Positions 33,447 to 42,682 of a stretch of DNA of 64,000 bases are shown piece by piece; within the stretch, counting starts at the first letter, position 1, and each line of letters starts with the position of its first letter. Source of the DNA: JAVJQS01 sp040218815 (lineage in GTDB: Bacteria > Bacteroidota > Bacteroidia > Flavobacteriales_E > Vicingaceae); the NCBI GenBank assembly GCA_040218815.1, contig JAVJQS010000001.1, positions 124,001 to 188,000 on the forward strand, read 5' to 3'. The notes beneath the pieces were generated by a model. The model was not told the DNA's origin, searched no databases, and saw only the letters and a program-made list of their open reading frames with translations. Made by a program: the position numbers and the translations under genes.

Positions 33447-35359
33447 TCTGAATCCATCCAGTAATAGTTACCATCCGTTTTAATTGACTCCACATCAAGC
33501 TTAAAATTTAAAACTTTTAGTACCCGCTTATCTTTAAATTCGTTTAGCTCTTCAATTAATTGAGTTAAAGTCATTTTCCCCTCACTTAGCAAATCCTTGA
33601 GCCTAGCAGCAATTGAATTAAATTCTTGTTCGCTTATGTCTAATTTATTCTGTTCTAGACACACATCACAAATCCCACAACGATGGCTATTTTTCTCTCC
33701 AAAATAGGCTAATAATAAATTGCTTCTGCAAAATTGCTTACTCTCAGCATATCGCAAAACTGCCTTCATCTTCTCCGTTGCAGTAGCTTTTCTATCTGTA
33801 TAATTTTCTTTTGAAATTCGAACTGATTCTTGAGCAAGACGCGGCTTTAAAAAAGTAATTACAGGCTGATTGCTTTGTTTTTCGTAATCAATTACTTCTA
33901 ATTCTTTCAAACGCTCTAAAGTAGAGACTATCTTTTTCCTATCCGTTTCAAAATTTTTAGCCAAGTCACTTTCATTGATCTTCACGTAATCGTCGAATAG
34001 TCCTCCATACGTTCTCAGCAGCGTTTTAATAAAGGAATCATACATTTTATTTGATACCTGAAACTTATATAAGTCTTCCTTATTTAAGCGAATGAACAAA
34101 CGAGAAGGCATTGAAAAATTCTCTGACAAGCTAACATATCCTTCTTTCTCCAAAAAATGAAGTGCGTAGTAACTTTCATAAACATTGAAGTTATATCGCT
34201 TAGCAAAATCAGAAATATCAAAGCCATAACTTTGATTTTCCCCACCACCATTGGGAATTTGTAAATAGTTGGCCATCGCCAAATAGGTAGTTTTAATTTG
34301 TTTAATCGGAGGAAAGCTTTGCTCTATCCGATTTTTTAAATCATGTCCCATAGCGGGGCTCATAATTAAGACAGCATATGCTTTTTGCTGGTCACGCCCT
34401 GCTCTTCCTGCCTCCTGAAAATACGCTTCCAGTGATTGAGGCAAGTCTAAATGAATGACAAAACGCACATTTGGCTTGTCAATTCCCATTCCAAACGCAT
34501 TGGTAGAAACTATGATTCGATTTTTATTGTTAAGCCATTTTTCTTGTTTGCTTTTTCTTTCTTCATGGGTGAGCCCAGCATGATAATAATCAGCAGATAT
34601 CTTATGTTCCAAAAGCTGCAGTGCTATCTCTTTTGTACGTTTTCGAGTATTTACATAAATAATTCCGCTGCCATTTACACCATCAATTACCTTTAACATG
34701 CGTTTAGATTTATCTTCATCGTGTAAAACAACGTAGGCTAAATTCTTCCGCTCAAAACTTCTTTGGATGACGTGCTTGCTCTTAAATTCTAGTTTTTCTT
34801 GGATATCATTGACCACTTTCGGCGTGGCTGTGGCTGTTAATGCCAAGAATGGAACCTTAGGTAACTGCTTTCGTAATTCGGCTATTTTTAAATAAGCTGG
34901 TCGAAAATCATAACCCCATTGTGAAATGCAATGAGCCTCATCAATAGCAATCAAATTAATGTTCATTTTTTTCAATCGGGCTTGAAACAGTTCAGTTTCA
35001 AGACGTTCAGGAGAAACGTATAAAAACTTAAAATCCCCATAGGCAGCATTATCTAGTGCAATATCAATCTCTCGTTTGCTCATCCCTGAAGTAATGCCGA
35101 TGGCTTTTATCCCTTTACTCTTTAATCCGCTAACCTGATCTTGAATAAGCGCAATTAATGGAGAAATGACTAAGCATAAGCCGTCTTTTGCCAAGGCAGG
35201 TAATTGGAAGCACAATGACTTCCCTCCTCCTGTTGGAAGTAAGGCCAAGGTATCATTCCCATCGAGAGTCGATTGAATTATTTCCTCCTGCTTTTCACGA
35301 AATGAAGTATAGCCCCAGTATTGAGTTAATAATTGTTGTATTTCTTTGGGAATAGCCAT
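33443..35359 (-). CDS. recQ: ATP-dependent DNA helicase RecQ-like
   Basis: Superfamily 2 3'-5' helicase of 638 residues. Walker A LPTGGGKSLCFQ (about 41-52); DEAH box in AIDEAHCISQWGYDFRP; motifs V/VI in STNAFGMGIDKPNVRFVIH and QEAGRAGRD. The RecQ zinc-binding domain has CRSNLLLAYFGE and CGICDVC. There is no typical HRDC domain after the RQC-like winged helix; the C-terminal 80 residues are shorter than in E. coli RecQ. Bacteroidota often carry two RecQ types and this looks like the short one. Divergent from prfB with a dyad between them. Confidence 0.92.
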   Translation of the reverse strand: MAIPKEIQQLLTQYWGYTSFREKQEEIIQSTLDGNDTLALLPTGGGKSLCFQLPALAKDGLCLVISPLIALIQDQVSGLKSKGIKAIGITSGMSKREIDIALDNAAYGDFKFLYVSPERLETELFQARLKKMNINLIAIDEAHCISQWGYDFRPAYLKIAELRKQLPKVPFLALTATATPKVVNDIQEKLEFKSKHVIQRSFERKNLAYVVLHDEDKSKRMLKVIDGVNGSGIIYVNTRKRTKEIALQLLEHKISADYYHAGLTHEERKSKQEKWLNNKNRIIVSTNAFGMGIDKPNVRFVIHLDLPQSLEAYFQEAGRAGRDQQKAYAVLIMSPAMGHDLKNRIEQSFPPIKQIKTTYLAMANYLQIPNGGGENQSYGFDISDFAKRYNFNVYESYYALHFLEKEGYVSLSENFSMPSRLFIRLNKEDLYKFQVSNKMYDSFIKTLLRTYGGLFDDYVKINESDLAKNFETDRKKIVSTLERLKELEVIDYEKQSNQPVITFLKPRLAQESVRISKENYTDRKATATEKMKAVLRYAESKQFCRSNLLLAYFGEKNSHRCGICDVCLEQNKLDISEQEFNSIAARLKDLLSEGKMTLTQLIEELNEFKDKRVLKVLNFKLDVESIKTDGNYYWMDSD

Positions 35360-35370
35360 TCAAGCATAAA

Positions 35371-35398
35371 AATAGCCGTTAATAAATTAACAGCTATT
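35371..35398. promoter_or_regulatory. 28-bp dyad between recQ and prfB
   Basis: AATAGCCGTTAAT (35371-35383), two-base centre AA, ATTAACAGCTATT (35386-35398): 12 of 13 positions pair, with a single C/A mismatch. It lies 12 bases upstream of recQ and about 140 upstream of prfB. It could be an operator or a cruciform; its T-poor flanks do not suit a terminator. The rest of the 35360-35537 gap shows nothing further. Confidence 0.5.
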
Positions 35399-35537
35399 CT
35401 TTTAAGTAATGAAAATACGATTGCTACTGAAAATTAATTTTTCTGATTTTGAATTAGATAGTAATTATAATGAAAAGAAATCCATTTCGATGCGCTTTCA
35501 TTTCGGAAAACTTAATTTTACTCACTCAATTATTTTT

Positions 35538-36626
35538 ATGATCACTCAAGACCAGCTAAAAGATTTAATTACACGGGTAGAAGCACTTAAGCAATACCTA
35601 GATATTGAAGACAAAGAGATTCAGATTGCAGAAGATCAGCAGCGAACTGAGTTGCCTGAATTTTGGGACGATCCTAAAGGGGCAGAAAAGTTTTTGAAGC
35701 AAATTCGAAATAAAAAAATCTGGACAGACAGTTATCATGAGGTAAAAACAGCCATTGAAGACTTAGAAGTTATCTATGATTTTTACAAAGAAGATGGTGC
35801 GACTGAAGCAGAGGTAGATAAGGCTCAAAAAAAAGCAGAAGACCTTCTAGAAGATTTAGAGTTTAAAAATATGCTAAGCGCCGAAGAAGATTCCTTAAGT
35901 GCTGTTCTACAAGTCACTTCTGGGGCCGGTGGCACCGAAAGTTGTGATTGGGCGTCTATGTTGATGCGCATGTATATCATGTGGGGTGAAAAGCATAACA
36001 TGAAAATTCGAGAGTTGGACCATCAGCCTGGAAGTGAAGCGGGAATAAAAACCGTTACTTTAGAATTTGAAGGTGATTTTGCATTTGGAAATCTGAAAGG
36101 CGAAAATGGTGTTCATCGCTTGGTTCGCATATCTCCCTTCGATTCGAATGCCAAGCGACACACTTCATTTGCTTCAGTATATGTTTATCCACTTGTGGAC
36201 GACAGTATTGAAATAGAAGTCAGCCCTGGTGACATTGCTTGGGATACCTTTCGCTCTGGGGGAGCTGGCGGTCAAAATGTGAATAAAGTAGAAACAGGAG
36301 TAAGGCTGTACCATAAACCATCTGGCATTATCATTAACAATACTGAATCACGCTCCCAATTAGGAAATAAAGAAAAAGCCATGCAGCTTTTGAAATCACA
36401 GCTTTTTGAGTTAGAAATGCGCAAAAAATTAGAAAAACGGGCAGAAATCGAAGCAGAGAAGAAAAAAATAGAATGGGGTTCACAAATTCGTAATTATGTA
36501 ATGCATCCTTATAAAATGGTAAAAGATGTAAGAACCAACTACGAAACTTCAAATGTGGATGCCGTTATGGATGGCAACTTAGATGATTTTATCAAAAGCT
36601 ACTTAATGGAATATGGTAAGTCTTAA
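35538..36626 (+). CDS. prfB: Peptide chain release factor 2, without programmed frameshift
   Basis: Class I release factor recognising UAA and UGA, 362 residues from the ATG at 35538. The frame is open 43 codons further upstream, but that extension is not RF2-like. The tripeptide anticodon SPF is seen in RISPFDSNAKR; the catalytic GGQ is in RSGGAGGQNVNKVETG. At the place where most bacteria have the UGA frameshift site after the conserved Tyr-Leu, this gene reads straight through as QYLDIED, so RF2 autoregulation by +1 frameshifting is absent. Converges on murI (5-bp gap). Confidence 0.95.
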   Translation: MITQDQLKDLITRVEALKQYLDIEDKEIQIAEDQQRTELPEFWDDPKGAEKFLKQIRNKKIWTDSYHEVKTAIEDLEVIYDFYKEDGATEAEVDKAQKKAEDLLEDLEFKNMLSAEEDSLSAVLQVTSGAGGTESCDWASMLMRMYIMWGEKHNMKIRELDHQPGSEAGIKTVTLEFEGDFAFGNLKGENGVHRLVRISPFDSNAKRHTSFASVYVYPLVDDSIEIEVSPGDIAWDTFRSGGAGGQNVNKVETGVRLYHKPSGIIINNTESRSQLGNKEKAMQLLKSQLFELEMRKKLEKRAEIEAEKKKIEWGSQIRNYVMHPYKMVKDVRTNYETSNVDAVMDGNLDDFIKSYLMEYGKS

Positions 36627-36631
36627 ATTGG

Positions 36632-37459
36632 CTAACTCCAAATACTCCCTTTTTCTAATTTTATTTCTTCCTTAAAAAAATATCGAGTGCTTTTTTCGAA
36701 TGATTTAGTATAATCAGAAACATAGAAATGATGTGGTAAGCGCTTTTGATTGTTTTCTAATCCCTCCTCTCTCAAAAGCTTTTTTACGTATGCCGCTACC
36801 ACCTCAGCAGAATCAATCACGTCTACATTTTCATTGTAAAACCTAGAAATCTGTTTTTTAATTAAGGGATAATGGGTACATGCCAAAATAATGTCATCTA
36901 TCTCACTAAGCCTAGTGTCTGATAGGTAGGAGTTAATAACAGTTTGACTTATTTTATCATCTATAAACCCTTCTTCTATCATAGGGCAAAGCAATGGAGT
37001 AGCAAGAGATTTTACGGCAAGTTGATTGCCCAAAGCTTGGATACCTTTGCGGTAAACACCTGTTTTAATTGTCCCTTTAGTCCCTATTACTCCAACCTTT
37101 CGGCTATTTTTTTTACTTCTATAGATCTCAATAACTGGTTCAATTACATTTACCACCAATGCTCGACCATTGGCAGTTTCTAATACCTCCTTAAATGCCG
37201 TAGAAGATGCAGTATGGCAGGCTATAACAATTAGTTTACAACCCTTTGATAACAAAAAATTAGTGATTTCTGCGGAATAGTGCTTTATAGAGTATGCTGC
37301 TTTATCACCATAGGGCAAATGAGCGGTATCACCAAAGTAAACGATTTGCTCATTTGGCGACTGACTTTGAATTTCATTGGCTACGGTTAAGCCTCCGATT
37401 CCAGAATCAAAAATTCCAATCGGGTTTTCTTTTAATAAATTGTTTTTCAAATCTTTCAT
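36632..37459 (-). CDS. murI: Glutamate racemase
   Basis: Cofactor-independent racemase supplying D-Glu for peptidoglycan, 275 residues. N-terminal IFDSGIGGLTVANEI gives the catalytic Asp-Ser pair. The two catalytic cysteines are in VIACHTASS and ILACTHYPLI. GDTAHLPYG is conserved. It is the last gene of a minus-strand run after bamA and the two ompH genes, but a strong terminator (37461-37487) ends one base before its ATG. Its expression therefore needs read-through or a promoter that overlaps the hairpin. Confidence 0.96.
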   Translation of the reverse strand: MKDLKNNLLKENPIGIFDSGIGGLTVANEIQSQSPNEQIVYFGDTAHLPYGDKAAYSIKHYSAEITNFLLSKGCKLIVIACHTASSTAFKEVLETANGRALVVNVIEPVIEIYRSKKNSRKVGVIGTKGTIKTGVYRKGIQALGNQLAVKSLATPLLCPMIEEGFIDDKISQTVINSYLSDTRLSEIDDIILACTHYPLIKKQISRFYNENVDVIDSAEVVAAYVKKLLREEGLENNQKRLPHHFYVSDYTKSFEKSTRYFFKEEIKLEKGSIWS

Positions 37460-37460
37460 A

Positions 37461-37487
37461 AAAAAAGCAGTTCAACTGAACTGCTTT
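37461..37487 (-). terminator. Terminator/attenuator abutting the murI start codon
   Basis: Perfect 11-bp inverted repeat AAAGCAGTTCA (37464-37474) and TGAACTGCTTT (37477-37487). On the minus strand it is followed by an uninterrupted run of seven T ending one base before the murI ATG (37459). It ends transcription coming from ompH/bamA. Confidence 0.85.
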
Positions 37488-37512
37488 GAAAGTTATATAT
37501 TTTTAGTTGAAA

Positions 37513-38016
37513 TTATAGTAATCCCAATTTCTTTTTTACCAATGGCATAATATCATCAGACTCTTTTGAGTAGAGTAATACCCCAACTCCTGCATCAAAA
37601 ATGTAAGTATATCCATTCTCTTTTGCAACGTCTTCAATTGCTTTCTTAGCCTTATCAATCAATGGTTTTAATAAGGTTTCCTCTTTCGCTTGTAAATCTT
37701 TTTGAGCAGATTGTTGGAATTTGCTTATTCGCTCCTCTAAATTGGTAATCTCAGCAATTTTATCTTGCTTGATTGCTTCAGTCATAGTGGCTTCCATCGA
37801 CTGATACTTTTGCACTTTTGCTTGATATTCCTTTGACATCGTAGTCATTTGTGACTCTAATTCTTGAGCGTATTTTTGAATATCTGCTTCAATTGAATTT
37901 CTTTCTGGCATTGCCAATAATAAGTCATTAGAATTAATGTGCCCTAATTTTTGTCCAAATACAGCTGTACTCAATAATGTTGCTGCAATTAAAACTATAT
38001 TTTTCATTTTTCTCAT
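37513..38016 (-). CDS. OmpH/Skp-family periplasmic chaperone (second copy)
   Basis: Periplasmic chaperone of 167 residues. Signal peptide about 1-20 (MKNIVLIAATLLSTAVFG after the second Met). The mature protein starts QKLGHINSNDLLLAMPERNS, the usual OmpH opening. A long helical hairpin (about 45-130) forms the Skp tentacle, and the C-terminal beta part ends YIFDAGVGVLLYSKESDD. It holds unfolded outer-membrane proteins on their way to BamA. Tandem with a second member 38 bp upstream and close to bamA. ATG at 38016 or 38007 are both possible. Confidence 0.92.
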   Translation of the reverse strand: MRKMKNIVLIAATLLSTAVFGQKLGHINSNDLLLAMPERNSIEADIQKYAQELESQMTTMSKEYQAKVQKYQSMEATMTEAIKQDKIAEITNLEERISKFQQSAQKDLQAKEETLLKPLIDKAKKAIEDVAKENGYTYIFDAGVGVLLYSKESDDIMPLVKKKLGLL

Positions 38017-38054
38017 CTGTTTATTTATTTTGGTGGTTAATTTAATTTTTACTT

Positions 38055-38585
38055 TTATCTATCTTCTCCTGGGTTGTATCCCATTCGTCTTAAAACATCG
38101 TCACTTTTATCATATTTAGGATTGGAGTAAACCATTGTGGCTTCACCTGCCTTGTCAAAAATGACAGAATATCTTCCAACATTTGCAGTTTCTTGAACCG
38201 CCTTGTATATTTTTTCTTGTATTGGCTTAACTAGTTCTTTTCGCTTTTTAAATAATTCTCCATCTACTCCAAATTTATCTTTTTGAAAATTCCTTGCTTC
38301 CTGTTCTTTTACAATAATTTCCTCTTTTCTCTTATTCTTCATGCTTTCAGTAAGCAATATCTCTTCAGCTTGGTAGTCTTGTCGCATTTTATCAATCTCT
38401 TCATACTTCTTCTCCACTTGCTTATCCCATTGCTGTGACAAAGCATCCAACTGTTTTTGTGCCTCTTCGTATTCTGGAATTTTCGAAAGAATATATTCCG
38501 AATCTATAAAGGCAAATTTTTGCGCGTGCACAAAGTTGGCTGCAAAGAAAACTAAAAGTCCAAAGAAAACCTTTTTAAAATCCAT
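38055..38585 (-). CDS. OmpH/Skp-family periplasmic chaperone (first copy)
   Basis: Periplasmic chaperone, 176 residues, with signal peptide (LLVFFAANFVHAQ) and the opening KFAFIDSEYILSKIPEYEEAQ, matching the Skp family. The helical tentacle region is about 40-125; the closing strand is YSVIFDKAGEATMVYSN. It lies 15 bp downstream of bamA in the same operon. It differs clearly in sequence from the neighbouring copy, so the duplication is old. Two tandem skp-like genes after bamA are common in Bacteroidota. Confidence 0.93.
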   Translation of the reverse strand: MDFKKVFFGLLVFFAANFVHAQKFAFIDSEYILSKIPEYEEAQKQLDALSQQWDKQVEKKYEEIDKMRQDYQAEEILLTESMKNKRKEEIIVKEQEARNFQKDKFGVDGELFKKRKELVKPIQEKIYKAVQETANVGRYSVIFDKAGEATMVYSNPKYDKSDDVLRRMGYNPGEDR

Positions 38586-38600
38586 TTTTAATTCTATTTA

Positions 38601-41141
38601 TTACCACCCACCTATATTACCTCCAATGGTAAAGTGGAATTCTGTTCGTTGGTTAGGATTAGTTCTACCAGGTATCTCATCAAACCGATAGCCCCAATCC
38701 AATCCAAGTAATCCAAAGAACGGCATAAAAATCCTGACTCCTACTCCAGCCGCACGCTTTACATTAAAGGGTGAAAACTGGTCAAAGTCGAACCATGAAT
38801 TACCTGCCTCTGCAAAAGCCAGGCCATAAATCGTAGCACTCTGATTTAGAGAGAACGGGTAACGAATTTCCATGGTGTATTTACTTACTACTGTTGCACC
38901 AATTTGAGGGGAAAGCACTCGATCGTCATAGCCCCTTAGAGCAATAATTTCACTCCCATCTAAATTAAACCCACTTAAGCCATCTCCCCCTAAATAAAAT
39001 CGCTCAAATGGCGATTGACCCAATGCATCATTGTAAGATCCTAAGAAACCAAATCCAATTTTAGTATTTAATACAAACTTTCTTTTACCACCTGTAAGAG
39101 GAGTAAACCATGAAGAATTAAATTTCCACTTGTGAAACTCAATAAATTTATATTTTTCTTGATTTCGTAAATCATCATAGTCTTTTTTACCGTCTAACAA
39201 TGAGTAAGGCGGTGTTAATTGCAATGAAAGAGAAGTTTGAGATCCTGAAGTTGGGTAAATTGGTGCATCAATAGAGTTACGAGAAAAAGTTGTTTTAAAA
39301 CTTAAGTTATTGGCATAACCAGAGCCAAAAACAAAATTGCCCCAATTGTTAAGTTCATAATACTGGTAACTTATTTCATTGTATAGGGTGAAAAAGTCAT
39401 CTGGCCACTTCAACCTTCTTCCTAAACCAACTGATAATCCATAAATCCCTAATGCCTGTCTATTAGGGTTTGAAATTCTATCTCCATCAGCTCCAGTAAT
39501 GAATTTATCTGCTCCATTTGTTTGTCTCGAATAATAAGCTGTAACGCTTAAACTGTTTGGTTTTCTACCACCCAACCAAGGCTCTGTAAAAGAGATATTA
39601 TAAGATTGAAAAAATTGTCCATTGGTTTGCGCTCTCACACTTAAACGTTGTCCATCACCAGATGGCAATGGTTGCCATGCATCTTTCTTAAAAAACTTGC
39701 TTGCAGAAAAGTTATTAAATGTCACCCCAAGACTACCAACGATGCGGCCACCACCCCATCCACCAGAAAGTTCAATCTGATCTGATGGCTGCTCTTCTAC
39801 AACGTATTCTATATCCACAGTGCCACTAGACTGATCCGGCACGGGGTTTACCCCAAATTTTTCTTGATTGAAGTAACCCAACTGCAGCAACTCACGTTGT
39901 GATCTTATAATATCTGTTCTGCTAAACAAATCTCCTGGGTTTGTTCTTAATTCTCTTCTAATTACATGATCATTAGTTTTAGTATTTCCAACAATAGTAA
40001 CTTCATCGATTCTTGCTTGTTTGCCTTCACGAAGTCTAATTTCAAAATCAATAGTATCTCCTCTAACTTCTGTTTCTACTACATTTGGTTGAAAGAAAAG
40101 ATAACCATCATCCAAATAAAGAGAGCTAATATCTCTTCCTGCAGGGTCTTGATATACCCGTTGGTCAAAAAGTTCTTGATTAAATAAGTCTCCTCTATCA
40201 ATTCCCAAAATCCGATCAAGCTCTTGATTAGAAAATTTCGTATTACCAACCCATTTTATATCTCCAAAGTAATATTGTTTACCCTCCTTTATTTTCATTT
40301 CTATTACTACTCGGCTTCGACTTACTTGATAAACTGTATCTTCAACAATTTTTGCATCACGATAGCCAAGCGCATTGTATTTAGCAATAACATTCTTTTT
40401 ATCAAATTCATAATCCGTTCTAATAAATTTTGAAGGCTTAAAAATTCGAATAAACTTTTTCTGCTTTGTATTTTTTAATGCACTACGTATCTCCCTATCA
40501 GATAGCACTTGATTTCCTTCAATAAAAATGTCTTTAATCTTTACCCGTTCGTTTTTTCGGATTACAATAGTGAGCACTTTGCTATTTTTTATTACAGAGT
40601 CTCTTTCCTCAATAATTTCAACCTCAGTATTAAAATAACCCTTATCAACAAAGTATTTTTTTATAGTTCGTTTAGTATTATTAAGTAAGTTAGGTGTTAT
40701 TACACTACCTCTTATCAATTGAATATCTTCACGTAAGGATTCTTGCTTGCCTTTTTTTACGCCTTTAAACCTAAACTTAGATAAACGTGGCCGCTCTTCG
40801 ACATTGATATTCAAAAATATAACGTCCCCTTTTACACTAGTAGCGCTAATTTCAACATCTGTAAATAATTTTTGTGCCCAAAGGTTTTGAATGGCTTCAG
40901 AAATTTGATCTCCTGGAACTTGTATTTCTTGACCAACCTCTAATGCGGCTATTGCCTTTAAAGCAGAATGATCTAAATTTTGTGTACCAGTTATTGTAAT
41001 GTCTCCAATGGTGTAGGTTCTTGGAGCGGAATAATCCAATGCCTCTAAGGATGGGTCTACAGTAACTTGAGAAAATCCACTAAAGCTAATTATTAGAAAA
41101 AGCAGTGCACTAAAAATCTTGTTCTTAAACTGTTGCATCAT
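38601..41141 (-). CDS. bamA: Outer-membrane protein assembly factor BamA
   Basis: Essential Omp85 translocase of 846 residues. Signal peptide about 1-25; POTRA domains from about 40 to 440, the first recognisable by YTIGDITITGTQNLDHSALK. The 16-stranded barrel occupies the remaining 400 residues, with the loop-6 motif region RLYLGGDGLSGF... near FERFYLGGDGLSG. The protein ends HFTIGGNIGGW, with Trp as the terminal aromatic. It overlaps uppS by 4 bases and precedes two skp-like genes, a conserved Bacteroidota order. It inserts outer-membrane proteins, including the receptors and barrels coded elsewhere in this window. Confidence 0.96.
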   Translation of the reverse strand: MMQQFKNKIFSALLFLIISFSGFSQVTVDPSLEALDYSAPRTYTIGDITITGTQNLDHSALKAIAALEVGQEIQVPGDQISEAIQNLWAQKLFTDVEISATSVKGDVIFLNINVEERPRLSKFRFKGVKKGKQESLREDIQLIRGSVITPNLLNNTKRTIKKYFVDKGYFNTEVEIIEERDSVIKNSKVLTIVIRKNERVKIKDIFIEGNQVLSDREIRSALKNTKQKKFIRIFKPSKFIRTDYEFDKKNVIAKYNALGYRDAKIVEDTVYQVSRSRVVIEMKIKEGKQYYFGDIKWVGNTKFSNQELDRILGIDRGDLFNQELFDQRVYQDPAGRDISSLYLDDGYLFFQPNVVETEVRGDTIDFEIRLREGKQARIDEVTIVGNTKTNDHVIRRELRTNPGDLFSRTDIIRSQRELLQLGYFNQEKFGVNPVPDQSSGTVDIEYVVEEQPSDQIELSGGWGGGRIVGSLGVTFNNFSASKFFKKDAWQPLPSGDGQRLSVRAQTNGQFFQSYNISFTEPWLGGRKPNSLSVTAYYSRQTNGADKFITGADGDRISNPNRQALGIYGLSVGLGRRLKWPDDFFTLYNEISYQYYELNNWGNFVFGSGYANNLSFKTTFSRNSIDAPIYPTSGSQTSLSLQLTPPYSLLDGKKDYDDLRNQEKYKFIEFHKWKFNSSWFTPLTGGKRKFVLNTKIGFGFLGSYNDALGQSPFERFYLGGDGLSGFNLDGSEIIALRGYDDRVLSPQIGATVVSKYTMEIRYPFSLNQSATIYGLAFAEAGNSWFDFDQFSPFNVKRAAGVGVRIFMPFFGLLGLDWGYRFDEIPGRTNPNQRTEFHFTIGGNIGGW

Positions 41142-41881
41142 GCTTTTAACTGTTCACTTGTTTTTCCAAACCTTCGCTCCCTTTTTTGATAATCTTCAAT
41201 GGCTTCCCAAAGGTGTTCTTTTCTAAATTCAGGCCACAATAATTCTGAAAAATACAACTCAGAATATGCTGCTTGCCATAATAAAAAATTGCTAATTCGA
41301 TACTCTCCACTTGTACGAATTAACAATTCTGGATCTGGAATATTTTTGGTGCAAAGGTAGTTGTTGAATAAGGCTTCATTAATGTCATTTGCTTCGATTT
41401 CCTTCGAATTAACATCAATTAACAGGGATTTTACAGCATTTAAGATTTCCCACCTTGAACTATAACTCAAAGCAAGTACTAAAGTCATTCGATTATTATT
41501 AGCTGTATTAGCAATCGCTTTTTTTAACTCTGCTTGGCATTTTTTAGGCAAACTTTCAAGGTCACCTATAGCGTCTAAACGAATATTATTTTTATTTAAG
41601 GTCTTTGTTTCTTTTGCAATTGTGCTTACAAGCAAAGTCATTAGAGCGGTAACTTCAGCCTTAGGACGATTCCAATTTTCTGTTGAAAAAGCATATAATG
41701 TTAAGTATTCTACTCCAATTTCGGCTGCTCCTTCTGCAACACTCCTCACAGATTTTACACCATTAGTATGTCCATATACTCTAGCCTTCCCATTTTGTTT
41801 TGCCCATCGCCCATTACCATCCATAATAACTGCAACATGTTTTGGAATATTGTTGGCATCAATTGATTTTGGAATACTCAT
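41138..41881 (-). CDS. uppS: Isoprenyl (undecaprenyl) diphosphate synthase
   Basis: Cis-prenyltransferase of 247 residues that makes the C55 lipid carrier for cell-wall synthesis. Catalytic Asp is D21 in VIMDGNGRWAKQ. The substrate-binding SFSTENWNRP-type region reads YAFSTENWNRP. C-terminal signature PDPELLIRTSGEYRISNFLLWQ, then ELYFSELLWPEF. All complete. Its stop overlaps the bamA start by 4 bases; upstream is a DUF6089-like barrel gene with a 52-bp gap. Confidence 0.96.
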   Translation of the reverse strand: MSIPKSIDANNIPKHVAVIMDGNGRWAKQNGKARVYGHTNGVKSVRSVAEGAAEIGVEYLTLYAFSTENWNRPKAEVTALMTLLVSTIAKETKTLNKNNIRLDAIGDLESLPKKCQAELKKAIANTANNNRMTLVLALSYSSRWEILNAVKSLLIDVNSKEIEANDINEALFNNYLCTKNIPDPELLIRTSGEYRISNFLLWQAAYSELYFSELLWPEFRKEHLWEAIEDYQKRERRFGKTSEQLKA

Positions 41882-41933
41882 TTATTTATTTTTAAGGGCT
41901 TCAAAATTGGGAATATCTAAAGGATTTTTAAAA

Positions 41934-42650
41934 TTACATCCCATAATATACTGGGCAAGCACCTTCATCGGTTATTTGAAATGTTAAGGTAAACCCGGTT
42001 ACTACAAACCAGTCATTATCATACTCCTTACCTAACTCAAAAACTTCAGCAGTCCTATTTGGAATTCCATCAATAGCATCATAGGATGTTTTTCGAAATC
42101 CCCATTCCATGGCCAGGCCCCATTTATTGCCTAAGCTTAATTTCATGCCTGGGCCAAAAGGCAACGCTAAACCAGTTTTAGATTCAGCTTCACTCCCATT
42201 AAACTGAGCTCCACCAATCGTTACATTATTTGGAGCAGCTTTATAAATGCTAAATCCAACAAATAAATAGGGTGTAAAAAAATGATCTTTATCCCCTGTT
42301 TTATAGGGAAGAAAATTAAACTCTATTGTACTAGCGAATTCAGTTATGATCGTTTCAAAAGAGGCATTTCTTGCTTGATTAAACTCAAAATCTACCTTTT
42401 CATCAGCTGCACCAATTTTTGTACGAACTAAAGTAGCCTTTAAGGTATAGCGCTTATTTAAATTATACCGAAATATTCCTCCGTAGGTAAATCCTCCGAC
42501 ACCATTTCCTACATGTGTTTTTGGATTTAACTCCCCTAAGTAATACGATCTTCCAATAAAAATTCCTAGTTCTGCAGTTTTTCGCTGTGCTTGGGCAGTA
42601 AAAAACGAGACAAGAGTAATGAATAAGAAAAAAAGTGATTTTTTCAGCAT
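41934..42650 (-). CDS. DUF6089/PorG-like outer-membrane barrel
   Basis: Outer-membrane beta-barrel of 238 residues, DUF6089 type. Signal peptide about 1-21 (LVSFFTAQAQ). The mature start RKTAELGIFIGRSYYLGELN is the family hallmark, followed by FTYGGIFRYNLNKRYTLKA and alternating strands. The related PorG of Porphyromonas is a T9SS component, so a secretion-linked role is possible, but the family is broader than PorG. It precedes uppS in the order usual for Flavobacteriia. Followed upstream by a second, larger barrel gene. Confidence 0.78.
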   Translation of the reverse strand: MLKKSLFFLFITLVSFFTAQAQRKTAELGIFIGRSYYLGELNPKTHVGNGVGGFTYGGIFRYNLNKRYTLKATLVRTKIGAADEKVDFEFNQARNASFETIITEFASTIEFNFLPYKTGDKDHFFTPYLFVGFSIYKAAPNNVTIGGAQFNGSEAESKTGLALPFGPGMKLSLGNKWGLAMEWGFRKTSYDAIDGIPNRTAEVFELGKEYDNDWFVVTGFTLTFQITDEGACPVYYGM

Positions 42651-42682
42651 TTTTTTTAAACGGAATTATTTAAAGAATAGTA

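Noticed and set aside
35409..35537. 43-codon in-frame extension upstream of prfB
   Set aside because: It has no RF2-like sequence and the family N-terminus starts exactly at the ATG at 35538.
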